A stretch of DNA of 64,000 nt from Sheuella amnicola (GCF_010499255.1 NZ_JAAGRN010000006.1:1-64000); one strand, 5' to 3'; counted from the first letter of the stretch, positions 17,839 through 26,522 are shown. Program-made: numbers and translations. The notes: generated by a model not told the origin, from the sequence alone.

Positions 17839-18615
17839 ATGCCTATCGTTACAAACGGATCGACCCGAATTTACTGGCGCGGTGATGGCGACCCATCCAA
17901 ACCCGCACTTGTTTTGGGAAACTCCCTTGGGTGCGATTTTTCGATGTGGGACCCGATGCTCAATACGCTGATGAACGACTTTTATGTCGTGCGCTATGAC
18001 ATGCGCGGACACGGCGGATCAGATGCCCCTGAAGGCAACTACACTCTGAATCAACTGGCCGATGATGCGCAAGCCGTCATCGCCGCCGCGCGTCTGACCT
18101 CATACGACTTCTGGGGCATTTCGATGGGTGGCATGGTTGCGATGGAGCTTGCTGCACGCCGGGCTCCTGGATTGCGTCGCATCGTTCTATCCAATACGGC
18201 AGCCGAATTCGACCCAGGCATCTGGGACACACGCATCACTGCCATCAAGCAAGGTGGCATGCCGGCAATTGTGGATGGCGTGATCGGACGATTCTTTACT
18301 CCCGACTTCGTCGCAGAAAACAGTATTGCTCTGCGCCGCGTACGTAATACGGTTCTATCGCACGCTCCACATGGCTATGCCGGCTGCTGCGCCGCCATTC
18401 GCGACATGGATCTGTATCCACGCCTGGCGTTGATTCAAGTTCCGGCTTTGGTTGTTGTTGGCGACTTTGACATGTCGACACCACTTGCTCGAGGTCAAAA
18501 AATTGTCGATCACATTAAAGGGGCCAAGTTAATCACCGTCCCTGCTGCACATATTCCAACCACCGAAATTCCGGAAAAATACCTTCAGGCGGTACTACCC
18601 TTCCTGAAACCCTGA
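17839..18615 (+). CDS. pcaD: 3-oxoadipate enol-lactonase
   Basis: 258 residues with the alpha/beta-hydrolase fold. The nucleophile Ser95 sits in GISMGG, Asp in VVGDFDMSTP (~residue 218) and His in PAAHIPTTE (~residue 236). The enzyme hydrolyses 3-oxoadipate enol-lactone to 3-oxoadipate in the beta-ketoadipate pathway. AGGGG precedes the ATG. The next gene encodes muconolactone isomerase, which makes this enzyme's substrate, and this strengthens the call. No catA, catB or pcaIJ gene is in the window. Confidence 0.9.
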   Translation: MPIVTNGSTRIYWRGDGDPSKPALVLGNSLGCDFSMWDPMLNTLMNDFYVVRYDMRGHGGSDAPEGNYTLNQLADDAQAVIAAARLTSYDFWGISMGGMVAMELAARRAPGLRRIVLSNTAAEFDPGIWDTRITAIKQGGMPAIVDGVIGRFFTPDFVAENSIALRRVRNTVLSHAPHGYAGCCAAIRDMDLYPRLALIQVPALVVVGDFDMSTPLARGQKIVDHIKGAKLITVPAAHIPTTEIPEKYLQAVLPFLKP

Positions 18616-18673
18616 CTCAACTGTTCAGAATTCATCCGCTTACACAATTCACAAATCTTATTTGAGGCACAAC

Positions 18674-18949
18674 ATGCTTTTCATGGTTCAAATGCAGGTC
18701 AATTTACCGCACGACATGGATCCAAAGAAGGCCGATGAAATCAAATTGGCCGAAAAAAATTACGCGCAAGAATTACAACGTCAAGGCAAGTGGTTGCATC
18801 TGTGGCGTGTTGTCGGTCGTTATGAAAATGTCAGTATTTTCGATGCGCCCGATAACGACGCGCTGCACACGATGCTATCAAGTCTGCCGCTCTATCCGTA
18901 CATGGATATACATGTGACGGCTTTGGCCAAACACCCCTCGGCTATCTAA
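18674..18949 (+). CDS. catC: Muconolactone delta-isomerase
   Basis: 91 residues, close to the family's usual ~96. MLFMVQMQVNLPHDMDP at the start and SLPLYPYMDIHVTALAKHPSAI at the end are highly typical. It isomerises muconolactone to 3-oxoadipate enol-lactone in catechol degradation. The ATG at 18674 is chosen because GAGG lies just before it; the open frame extends four codons upstream to a TTG that overlaps this ribosome site. It follows pcaD by 58 bp. Confidence 0.94.
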   Translation: MLFMVQMQVNLPHDMDPKKADEIKLAEKNYAQELQRQGKWLHLWRVVGRYENVSIFDAPDNDALHTMLSSLPLYPYMDIHVTALAKHPSAI

Positions 18950-18977
18950 CCCACACTGTCAAATAATCTGTCGACAT

Positions 18978-20360
18978 ATGAACTTCAATCCCCGGTCAGC
19001 CGTCCAGTATTTCAAAAGATACCTAACCAAGTTCTTGCCTAAAGAAGCACAAGGATGGGGGCAAGTCATCAGGTTTTACGGCTTGCCAGGGATTGTGGTT
19101 CTAGCTATTGCTATCGCTTTGGCGATACATATTTCCTTTTTACCCCCTAGCACGGTTTACCTTGCCACGGGCCAGGACGGAACATCCTATAAAGGTATTT
19201 CGGAAAAATTCGAGAAAAATTTCAGGGAAAAAGGCATTCGTCTCGAATTGGTTGCGACTTCAGGACTGGGTGAAGGGTTGCTCGACCTGAACAGTGAAAA
19301 ATCGAACATTAGTGCCAGTTTTTTAACCGCTGGAGTAGAGACAGCGAAGGACTATCCTAACCTAGTGTCGTTAGGAAGCATTCAGTACGCCCCAATCTGG
19401 ATTTTCTACAAAGGCGAGCCGATCGATACAAATGATCCATTCGAATACTTTTCGGACAAAAAAATCTCGATCGGCTCACCCGGAAACATCACCAACAAGA
19501 TTTTTAAAAAGCTTTATGAACTGAATCAAAAAACGCTTCCCGCCACCAATAATTTTATTGAAGTTTCTTATAAAGAGGCGGCTGATCAGTTTATTGCAGG
19601 AAACCTGGACGCCGTATTCATTGTCGATAGCGTCCAATCCGAGACAGTGAGACGAATCCTTGCCACTCCAGGCGTTCAGATCATGAATTTCCCGCTTGCT
19701 GATGCATATCTAAAGAAAATGCCGGCCCTTCAAAAACTAGTTATTCCAAAAGGGTCCATTCGTCTTGACTCTGTTTATCCGCCGAAAGACATTACGATTC
19801 TCGCTTCGACAACAACTCTACTTGTAGAAAAAGATATGCACCCCGCTGTGCAGTGGGCATACCTGATATCGGCAAAAGAAGTCGGAAACCTGAACAATAC
19901 ATTTTTTGATACCCCTGGATATTTCCCCAAAGATATGGACGATAGTTTTCCATTAAGTCCGGTTGCAAAACGTTTTTATGCCCAAGGCACGCCAGTTATC
20001 TTTTCTTATCTCCCCTTCTGGCTAGCCAGCATCATCGAAGACGTGTGGGCCTACTTGCTCGCATTCTTTTTCCTCATTTATCCAGTCTACAAATTGCTGT
20101 ACTCAATCAGAATGTACCCGGCCGAGCTCTTGATGAATAAGATGTTCGTTAATTTACGCGAGTTGGACGAAGCCATTGTTCAGGCGCAATCCGAACAAGA
20201 TCTTCAAATAATTTTCGAAGCCCTCCGGATTTATGAACGAGATATTTATCAGAACTGGCTTTTCGAAAAAAATTCACGGTTTTATTTCAACTTGAAGAAT
20301 GCCTTGGCGTCGGTCAAAAGAGATGCAGAATCAAAACTAGGACAAATTAAAAATGCTTGA
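18978..20360 (+). CDS. Membrane-anchored TAXI-family solute-binding protein
   Basis: 460 residues. A transmembrane helix at about residues 34-54 is followed by a periplasmic TAXI-type binding domain (residues ~60-335) starting VYLATGQDGTSYKGISEKF. A second transmembrane helix at ~355-378 leads into a cytoplasmic helical tail of ~80 residues. Ordinary TAXI proteins are secreted receptors for TRAP transporters. This one is anchored at both ends and has no TRAP permease nearby. The stop overlaps the start of the following DUF4239 gene by 8 bp, so the two proteins are made together and probably form a membrane complex. The ligand is unknown. Confidence 0.85.
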   Translation: MNFNPRSAVQYFKRYLTKFLPKEAQGWGQVIRFYGLPGIVVLAIAIALAIHISFLPPSTVYLATGQDGTSYKGISEKFEKNFREKGIRLELVATSGLGEGLLDLNSEKSNISASFLTAGVETAKDYPNLVSLGSIQYAPIWIFYKGEPIDTNDPFEYFSDKKISIGSPGNITNKIFKKLYELNQKTLPATNNFIEVSYKEAADQFIAGNLDAVFIVDSVQSETVRRILATPGVQIMNFPLADAYLKKMPALQKLVIPKGSIRLDSVYPPKDITILASTTTLLVEKDMHPAVQWAYLISAKEVGNLNNTFFDTPGYFPKDMDDSFPLSPVAKRFYAQGTPVIFSYLPFWLASIIEDVWAYLLAFFFLIYPVYKLLYSIRMYPAELLMNKMFVNLRELDEAIVQAQSEQDLQIIFEALRIYERDIYQNWLFEKNSRFYFNLKNALASVKRDAESKLGQIKNA

Positions 20361-21144
20361 AACCTTGTATCTCAAAACGAATTACATATCAATTATTCTG
20401 TTTTACAGCGGTTTAGGCCTCGCTGTGATGTATGGCTTTTATTTTTTATTCCGGCGGGTTTGGCCTAACCTTGTTCCCCAGGATATTGATTCCGATTTCA
20501 TTGCCGGCCTGCATGCCGCCTTGTTCACGATCACGTTTTTGACGCTAGGCTACTCACTTGCAAACGTCAGCGAAACCATCGATAAATATCAGCAAGATGT
20601 CGCGAGCGAAGCCAACGATATTAAAGAGCTTGATCTATTACTCGCACTATATAGCGCAGAAAAAACGCAAAAGTTTCGGGAAGACTTGCGTGAATATGCG
20701 AATTCTATTGTTGTGGATGAATGGCCTGCATTATCCAAGCATCAAGGAAGTGATAAAACGCTTGAACTTCAAAGAACGTTACGTAAAGACATGCAGGATT
20801 TGAATCCCACTACCGGACGAGAACTTGCTGTCTACAGCGAGACTATCAAAGCGCTGGGCAAAGTCGTTCAGGATAGAAGCAACCGTATAGCAAACTCCAG
20901 CAATTCATTGAATAAACTGTTTTTCCTGACAAATAACATCGGCTATATCGGCGTTCTGATCATATCGGCACTGATGTTGACGCAATTCACCTGGATCCGT
21001 TTTGTTGCACTCAACATCCAGGTGATTAGCGTATCGTTTATTTTCGCTTCATCCATCGTTCTGGATCATCCATTCTCGGGTTCGGACAAAATATCGCCCG
21101 AACCCATTGAAATCATCGCCAAAACTCAAATACGACCTTATTGA
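20353..21144 (+). CDS. DUF4239 (bestrophin-like) membrane protein
   Basis: 263 residues with two N-terminal transmembrane helices (about 13-35 and 50-68), a ~120-residue charged helical middle part, and two C-terminal helices (~195-235). This is the layout of the DUF4239 family, distantly bestrophin-like. Function is not established; a channel is one possibility. Translation is coupled to the upstream TAXI gene by an 8-bp overlap (AAATGCTTGA). The 3' end overlaps the convergent mqo gene by 7 bp. Confidence 0.75.
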   Translation: MLETLYLKTNYISIILFYSGLGLAVMYGFYFLFRRVWPNLVPQDIDSDFIAGLHAALFTITFLTLGYSLANVSETIDKYQQDVASEANDIKELDLLLALYSAEKTQKFREDLREYANSIVVDEWPALSKHQGSDKTLELQRTLRKDMQDLNPTTGRELAVYSETIKALGKVVQDRSNRIANSSNSLNKLFFLTNNIGYIGVLIISALMLTQFTWIRFVALNIQVISVSFIFASSIVLDHPFSGSDKISPEPIEIIAKTQIRPY

Positions 21145-22628
21145 TTGTGAAGCCCTAAAACGGCTGCGGTATCGAGTCGAACTCGATTGCAAAGCGCCTC
21201 ATTTTCGATAAGCGACTCACCATAAGACGGAATGATCGCTTTCATGCGATCTTTCCAGTCTGCCGGGAGCAACCCGGTTGGGGACATTTTCCCCACAACA
21301 TCGATCATGATGGAAGCCGCAGTCGAGGCACCTGGCGAGGCGCCTAGCAGCGCGACAATGGATGAATCGGTCGACTCGACGATTTCGGTACCGAACTCCA
21401 GTATGCCGGTTTTCACTTTGTCTTTTTTAATGATCTGAACACGCTGTCCGGCGATCTTCAATGTCCAATCCTTGGGATCCACAGTCGGATAATATTGTCG
21501 TAGCGTATCAAACTGATCTTTTTTGGTCTGTAACACCTGCCCTACAAGATACTTCAAGAGATTCAGGTTCGAAACACCCACTGCAGCAAGTGGCAACAAG
21601 TTGCCGAAACGAATCGACTTAAATAAGTCGAGCCAGGACCCATACTTTAGAAACTTGGTAGAAAATCCTGCGTAAGGGCCAAAAAGCAAGGAACGCTTTC
21701 CGTCGATGACACGCGTATCGAGATGAGGCACAGACATGGGAGGCGAACCAACCGACGCCATGCCGTAGACCTTGGCTTCATGTTGACTTACGACATCCTG
21801 CACATCGCACCGCAACCATATACCACTGACGGGAAATCCGGCATAGCCGTCTGCCTGTGGGATGCCCGACTTTTGCAACAAAGGCAATGCCCCGCCACCG
21901 GCCCCCAGAAACACGAACTTCGCCCTGACTGTCCTAGTCTGTCCGGTCTGGGTATTTTTGATCGTCACGCACCAACGCTTGTCATAATCGCGCTTTAAGG
22001 TAGTCACCTCTTCCAGAAATGCAACTTTGAAACCACTTTGGGTCTTCAGATAGTTCAGCAAGTGGGACGTTAATGAGCCATAGCTCACATCGGCGCCCGA
22101 AATGATTCTTGTAGCGGCGATTTTTTGTTTTGGATCCCTGCCCTTAATCGTTAAAGGCGCCCACTTTGCAATCTGATCAAAGTCTTCGGAATATTCCATT
22201 CCATGAAAGCAATGATGTGCACTAAGCGCAGCATGCCTTTTCTTTAGGAAACTGACGTGATCATCACCCTCCACAAAACTCATGTGAGGGACCGGGTTGA
22301 TAAAAGAAGCCGGATCCTTGATCGCGCCCTTTTTGACCAGATAAGACCAAAGCTGCCTTGATAGATCGAATTCGACATTGACCTCAAGGGCCTTGGAAAT
22401 ATTGACTGTGCCATCAGGCTCTAAAGGTGTGTAGTTCAACTCGCAGTTGGCGGCATGACCTGTACCGGCATTGTCCCAGCTATTGGAGCTTTCTTGCGCC
22501 TCTGAAGAGAGTTTCTCGACAAGTTCAACCGACAAGGACGGATGTATTTCTTTCAGAAACACGCCAAGTGTCGTGCTCATAATGCCCGCGCCAACCAATA
22601 GGCAGTCGACTTCAGTCACATTGTTCAT
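21138..22628 (-). CDS. mqo: Malate:quinone oxidoreductase
   Basis: 496 residues from the ATG at 22628, where the typical start MNNVTEVDCLLVGAGIMSTTLGVFLKE (FAD Rossmann motif) begins; the open frame upstream overlaps the cupin gene. Other Mqo signatures are SSNSWDNAGTGHAANCELNYTP, FVFLGAGGGALPLLQKSG, GFPVSGIWLRC and ALLGASPGASTAASIM near the C-terminus. This peripheral membrane flavoprotein oxidises malate to oxaloacetate and feeds electrons to quinone, replacing or supplementing malate dehydrogenase. It lies 13 bp after the cupin gene and is probably cotranscribed with it. Confidence 0.95.
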   Translation of the reverse strand: MNNVTEVDCLLVGAGIMSTTLGVFLKEIHPSLSVELVEKLSSEAQESSNSWDNAGTGHAANCELNYTPLEPDGTVNISKALEVNVEFDLSRQLWSYLVKKGAIKDPASFINPVPHMSFVEGDDHVSFLKKRHAALSAHHCFHGMEYSEDFDQIAKWAPLTIKGRDPKQKIAATRIISGADVSYGSLTSHLLNYLKTQSGFKVAFLEEVTTLKRDYDKRWCVTIKNTQTGQTRTVRAKFVFLGAGGGALPLLQKSGIPQADGYAGFPVSGIWLRCDVQDVVSQHEAKVYGMASVGSPPMSVPHLDTRVIDGKRSLLFGPYAGFSTKFLKYGSWLDLFKSIRFGNLLPLAAVGVSNLNLLKYLVGQVLQTKKDQFDTLRQYYPTVDPKDWTLKIAGQRVQIIKKDKVKTGILEFGTEIVESTDSSIVALLGASPGASTAASIMIDVVGKMSPTGLLPADWKDRMKAIIPSYGESLIENEALCNRVRLDTAAVLGLHNQ

Positions 22629-22641
22629 CGTTTGACTCAAT

Positions 22642-23037
22642 TTACGCCCCTTGAGCTGGTGAGGTAGTGAAGGCGATATCGGCGTCTGAATCCAGCACGA
22701 CATAGACGCGTCGCCAGGGATCGTCTCCGATCAGTTTCCACGCGTGGCCGCCACCCGCGGTATCCTCGGCCAACAAGATATCGCCCGGGGTCAGAATGAA
22801 GTGTTCGCCCCTTCTCGTGACGAAATCGAGTGTGCCTCGAAGCGTAATGACGAATTGCTTAGCAGGAGCTGTATGCCAGTCAAGCGACGACCCCGCTTTG
22901 GTTTCTTCGAACGAAATGCTTTTAGTCGCGAACTTATCCGACAGAAGATTCACCGGCGAACCGGACTTCATCGCGATGCGACCTTCTTCAAAACAGGATT
23001 GACCTTCCGAATCGGTCCATAAACGGATACAGCGCAT
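22642..23037 (-). CDS. Small cupin-domain protein
   Basis: 131 residues from the ATG at 23037, which has AAGGA upstream; the open frame continues further without a better site. It is a single cupin barrel: DWHTAPAKQFVITLRGTLDF holds the first metal motif in reduced form, and GDILLAEDTAGGGHAW the second. Such proteins are often metal-binding sensors or small enzymes with no fixed function. It directly precedes mqo by 13 bp. The role is unknown. Confidence 0.82.
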   Translation of the reverse strand: MRCIRLWTDSEGQSCFEEGRIAMKSGSPVNLLSDKFATKSISFEETKAGSSLDWHTAPAKQFVITLRGTLDFVTRRGEHFILTPGDILLAEDTAGGGHAWKLIGDDPWRRVYVVLDSDADIAFTTSPAQGA

Positions 23038-23251
23038 ATCGAATTCCTTACTTTTGACACCATAACTGCCAAATGAGGAATATACCTGAATCCCTTTACA
23101 AAACCAGTGATGACATAGTGAGCTCTGTATCAAATAAAAGGGGGTATATCGATCGTGTATTTCATGGATGAAATTGCATTCACAACCAAACGGTGCTTGT
23201 CACCTTCAGTGTGAATTGACCAAACAGGAACCGACAGGCACAAAAAACTGA

Positions 23252-24037
23252 TTAGTACCCTTTTCCAAAGTCATAAAATCCGGACGAAGGAATCATCGGC
23301 AGCACCAGCTTGGACGGGTACTCCCTGCCGTGATAAATAGTCTGATGCGCGATCGCCACATTGGCGGTTGTGCCGGGAGCATCGGCAACGTTTTGATTGC
23401 GCGCATACTTATCCATCTCGCTTGAAGTAATCTCTACGCGCATACGATGTCCTTTTTGAAACTTCACACCAATAGGCTGAAGCTTGAACTCGTACTTATA
23501 TATCCTTCCGGGTTCGATCAACTTGCGTTCATGCAAGCCCTCGCGATACGTCACTCGCATCACACCATGAGTCAGAAATTGCGTATGTCCATCCGGATAA
23601 ACATCGATCAGATTGACCATAAAGTCAGTATCTGGTGCGCTTGATGCGGCATAAAGCGTAGCTTCAATAATGCCGGTCACCTCCACATCATCCTGCAAAA
23701 CCGCAGTGGTATAGACCAGCACATCGTCACGGGTTTCAATCGCATGACGATCGCCCATGTAATGATTGAAGTGCCAGATATTCAATCCCTCGAGCGAACG
23801 CACTGCATAGCTGCGTAAACATATGTTGTCGCGCATGGGCATCATGACACGCTCGATAACGATATCGTCATGCTCGACAGGCGATTCGAAGGGATAAGCG
23901 TCGTATGTCGGAAGTACTTCCTTACGCAAACGAGCCTCTTGCTGATCAGCTATTTTCTTCAGATCGTCGGCGCGTTGGTTAAACGCCAAGCGTTCCTCGC
24001 ACGTTTTGGGTACGAATGTGATTTTTGTATTATTCAC
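23252..24037 (-). CDS. CocE/NonD-type protein lacking the hydrolase core
   Basis: 261 residues. Residues ~60-80 (IERVMMPMRDNICLRSYAV) match the first strand of CocE-family alpha/beta-hydrolases. Residues ~105-255 (VLVYTTAVLQDDVEVTGIIEATLYAASSAPDTDFMVNLIDVYPDG, then KGHRMRVEITSSEMDKYARN) match the C-terminal PepX_C jelly-roll domain. The ~300-residue catalytic region with the Ser-Asp-His triad is absent, so the protein cannot be a CocE-type esterase. The frame is intact and no stop remnant is seen. It follows the DMFase-like gene by 25 bp and may supply a binding or structural domain to it. Confidence 0.75.
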   Translation of the reverse strand: MNNTKITFVPKTCEERLAFNQRADDLKKIADQQEARLRKEVLPTYDAYPFESPVEHDDIVIERVMMPMRDNICLRSYAVRSLEGLNIWHFNHYMGDRHAIETRDDVLVYTTAVLQDDVEVTGIIEATLYAASSAPDTDFMVNLIDVYPDGHTQFLTHGVMRVTYREGLHERKLIEPGRIYKYEFKLQPIGVKFQKGHRMRVEITSSEMDKYARNQNVADAPGTTANVAIAHQTIYHGREYPSKLVLPMIPSSGFYDFGKGY

Positions 24038-24062
24038 GCCAAGTGCCGGGATAAAATGAGAG

Positions 24063-25766
24063 TCAAGATGAAGACAACGTATTCAGCACATTTCGCGTAA
24101 TCTGTTCGACAAACCAATTGCGACGCTGCAAACCGACAACCCAATCCGTTGTTCCGGCCACAAACATCGTGCCGTCACCTACGCCGGATCCTCTGTCGAA
24201 ACTTGCGATCATGCCCGCCCCATACTTGGGATGACGCACACCCTCGTGCTCTACAAGGTGAGGCAACACCGCACCATCGCCTTTGATCGCAGGCGTCGAC
24301 ACCGAGTTCATCATGCTTGGGGAGGTTGCTTTGAAGTGATCTTCTTCGTGCTGGATGGCAGGTGCCATGGCAATAATTGATAGATTTTCTGGGGCCCCGT
24401 CCTTGCCTGTCGGAAAAGGAAGACCATCGCGCATCGTGAAATCGCAACCATCGATTTCGTACGCAGCGATACAGTCCGGACGACCTCCCAAAACATCGCC
24501 GTAGTACAAATCAGTATCTTTCAGACTCCAGTGCCATGGTCGATAAATCGTAAATCCTCCACTCGCTCTGGGCGCTGCGCCGCCAAACATTGCATGAATG
24601 ACAGACGATCCAGTCAAACCAAACGTTTTTGTGACGGGCCACCCGCTATATGGAAGATCCCAGGCATTACTGAGAAATTTTTCTTTTTCGGTTCCCAGTA
24701 CGGGATCAGTCGCTTCGTCCTTATGATTGACAAAAGTCGTACCGTTATCTTCTATACGAACCTGCCATATATTGTTGCCGGCAAAGCGACCATGATTTCC
24801 ACCTGCCAAAATTTGGTTTTCAATTGCCTGACGCATATTCCAGCTGCTGTATTCGTCGTGACCGACTGCTATGGACAAGCGATAAGGAACCAGTGCTTGC
24901 GGATCCTTATCCAGATCATGTTGTGTGTAGTAATCAAGCTCATATCCATTCGCTTCTGCCCAGTCGATGAACAACTTTCCATACAGAGCCCAACTGGAAT
25001 CCGCATAATCTCTGGCGAATCCGTAATGCCGGGCATATGGATGTGAAAGTAACTGCGGTGGAGCAAAAGGTGGTAACTCTGCAGTCGAAACCGCGCGTGG
25101 AGCACCAATAGGAAGCTTAATCATGCCCCGACTCCAGGGTCTGAGCAGTGAAGTGCGCGCATTGGGCTTTTTAAACCTGGGAGTACCGCCCTCGCCATGG
25201 TAGCTATTGCCGCCACCCCAATCGTTGTATGCGTTCATAGTTGCGGTCGAAACGATAAATGCAATGCTTGTATTCGCCGCAGGTTTTGAAGGCTTAACCA
25301 CAAAAAAATGCTCTCGCTCGAACACGCCACCATCGTCATCCCGAACGCGCACTATCACGACATAAAATCCTGACCGCCACGAATCGGATACTTTTACCCG
25401 TAGCGCGACGGGCCATCCACATCCATTCACATGAGGTTTTTCTTGCGTCGGCACATTGGCTACGGCGATACCTGTCTCTTGAAACACCATTTCCTGCTGA
25501 GGGCCATCCCGATAGATATCGATTTCGGCATGGGCACGCGTGCTGTGCATGTGAAAGTCGATCGTCTCACCTGCAATGTAAGAGTAGCGAGGCGTATAAC
25601 ACCACACCTCTGCAATCTCAGGGTTATTCAACGGCTTCTCATATTCCCATCCATGTCGACTATCACTATGCGCTGCGGGCCCCGGCCCGGGTATCACACG
25701 CGGAATCCCCAGTAGGGATGGTCCATCGTTGAACAGTGAAGTTTTGTTGTTTTCGTTCGATTGCAT
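24063..25766 (-). CDS. N,N-dimethylformamidase large-subunit homologue
   Basis: 567 residues related to the beta (large) subunit of N,N-dimethylformamidase. A beta-rich N-terminal part (~50-160) precedes the core, which carries NAYNDWGG (Tyr180), VGHDEYSSWNMR (His303-Tyr306) and AAYEIDGCDF (Tyr436, Glu437). Tyr and Glu in such positions bind the mononuclear iron in the characterised enzyme. It is ~200 residues shorter than the Paracoccus enzyme, and no gene for the small alpha subunit is adjacent. It may hydrolyse an N-alkyl-formamide or another amide, but the substrate is not shown. It is preceded by a small membrane-protein gene and followed by the core-less CocE protein. Confidence 0.8.
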   Translation of the reverse strand: MQSNENNKTSLFNDGPSLLGIPRVIPGPGPAAHSDSRHGWEYEKPLNNPEIAEVWCYTPRYSYIAGETIDFHMHSTRAHAEIDIYRDGPQQEMVFQETGIAVANVPTQEKPHVNGCGWPVALRVKVSDSWRSGFYVVIVRVRDDDGGVFEREHFFVVKPSKPAANTSIAFIVSTATMNAYNDWGGGNSYHGEGGTPRFKKPNARTSLLRPWSRGMIKLPIGAPRAVSTAELPPFAPPQLLSHPYARHYGFARDYADSSWALYGKLFIDWAEANGYELDYYTQHDLDKDPQALVPYRLSIAVGHDEYSSWNMRQAIENQILAGGNHGRFAGNNIWQVRIEDNGTTFVNHKDEATDPVLGTEKEKFLSNAWDLPYSGWPVTKTFGLTGSSVIHAMFGGAAPRASGGFTIYRPWHWSLKDTDLYYGDVLGGRPDCIAAYEIDGCDFTMRDGLPFPTGKDGAPENLSIIAMAPAIQHEEDHFKATSPSMMNSVSTPAIKGDGAVLPHLVEHEGVRHPKYGAGMIASFDRGSGVGDGTMFVAGTTDWVVGLQRRNWFVEQITRNVLNTLSSS

Positions 25767-25800
25767 GACATGTCCTTAAACTTTAAAAATCAATTCGCAA

Positions 25801-26295
25801 TTATTTTTTATTACCAAGAACCGGATCAAAGATTGCGGCGAAAGGAATGACTAACCGATAATCTCCCGGCGTCCCCATTGCGGTCGCCATCCAAAATAGA
25901 ACGAGATAATCCATCACCTGCAACATACAAAGCAAAACGACTCCGTATAAGGGCAGCTGAGGATAGGGTATCCACACATATTTGCTGATCAAGAAGACTG
26001 CCATGAAAAAAAGAAATAGCGAGGCTAACCACCAATCTTTTCTGGATTTTGATCTAACGCGAGGATCAAGTGCGTTTCTCTCGGCACGCCAAAGCCACCA
26101 TATCTGAGTGATCAACACGCATACCAGGAAGGTCAAAAATGCGGGAGAAACATCATTTCTTAAAAATTTTCCGACATCGATTCCCGGCGCATCAAAGGCA
26201 TCGTAAAAATATTTTTCGAATATGGCCGGAGCCATGATAAAGCTCCACAGCGGAGCAATGCTGTTAATGATGGTGATACGCAATAACGCTGACAT
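25801..26295 (-). CDS. Small integral membrane protein, unknown function
   Basis: Up to 164 residues with four hydrophobic segments (about 5-25, 52-70, 88-108, 115-140). No family recognised. The start is uncertain. The first ATG (26295) has no ribosome site because a 10-bp tandem repeat abuts it. A second in-frame ATG at 26235 has GTGGAG 8-10 nt upstream and would remove the first 20 residues. It heads an operon with the DMFase-like and CocE-like genes and faces the TetR gene, so it could be a carrier for the substrate. Confidence 0.7.
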   Translation of the reverse strand: MSALLRITIINSIAPLWSFIMAPAIFEKYFYDAFDAPGIDVGKFLRNDVSPAFLTFLVCVLITQIWWLWRAERNALDPRVRSKSRKDWWLASLFLFFMAVFLISKYVWIPYPQLPLYGVVLLCMLQVMDYLVLFWMATAMGTPGDYRLVIPFAAIFDPVLGNKK

Positions 26296-26298
26296 ATG

Positions 26299-26338
26299 GT
26301 TTTATTGGGTTTTATTGGGTTTTATTGGGTTTTATTGA
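26299..26338. repeat. Four perfect copies of a 10-bp tandem repeat
   Basis: GGTTTTATTG is repeated exactly four times with no spacer, 3 bp upstream of the first possible start codon of the membrane-protein gene at 25801-26295. It occupies the position where a ribosome site or promoter spacer would be, so a change in copy number could alter expression. Confidence 0.95.
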
Positions 26339-26354
26339 AGTTATATCTAGGAAA

Positions 26355-26373
26355 TAGTATACATTGTTTACTA
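26355..26373. promoter_or_regulatory. Candidate TetR operator between divergent genes
   Basis: TAGTATACA-T-TGTTTACTA is a 19-bp palindrome with one mismatched pair, within an AT-rich intergenic region of 227 bp between the TetR gene and the oppositely oriented DMFase-like operon. The size and symmetry suit a TetR dimer. Assignment to this TetR is inferred from position. Confidence 0.55.
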
Positions 26374-26522
26374 ATAAAGAGAATAAAAATCCTACTTTTA
26401 TGAAGATCGGGATAACCCCCAAAATCATTTGGAAATGAGATCGTTCTATACTGGGCATATGGTGGCTTAGCTGGAAGTCAGAGAAAATCACTCACACATG
26501 ACAGATAAATAAATGCACCCTC

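Noticed and set aside
26299-26338. A possible CRISPR or insertion-sequence end.
   Set aside because: The units are contiguous with no spacers and no transposase lies near.
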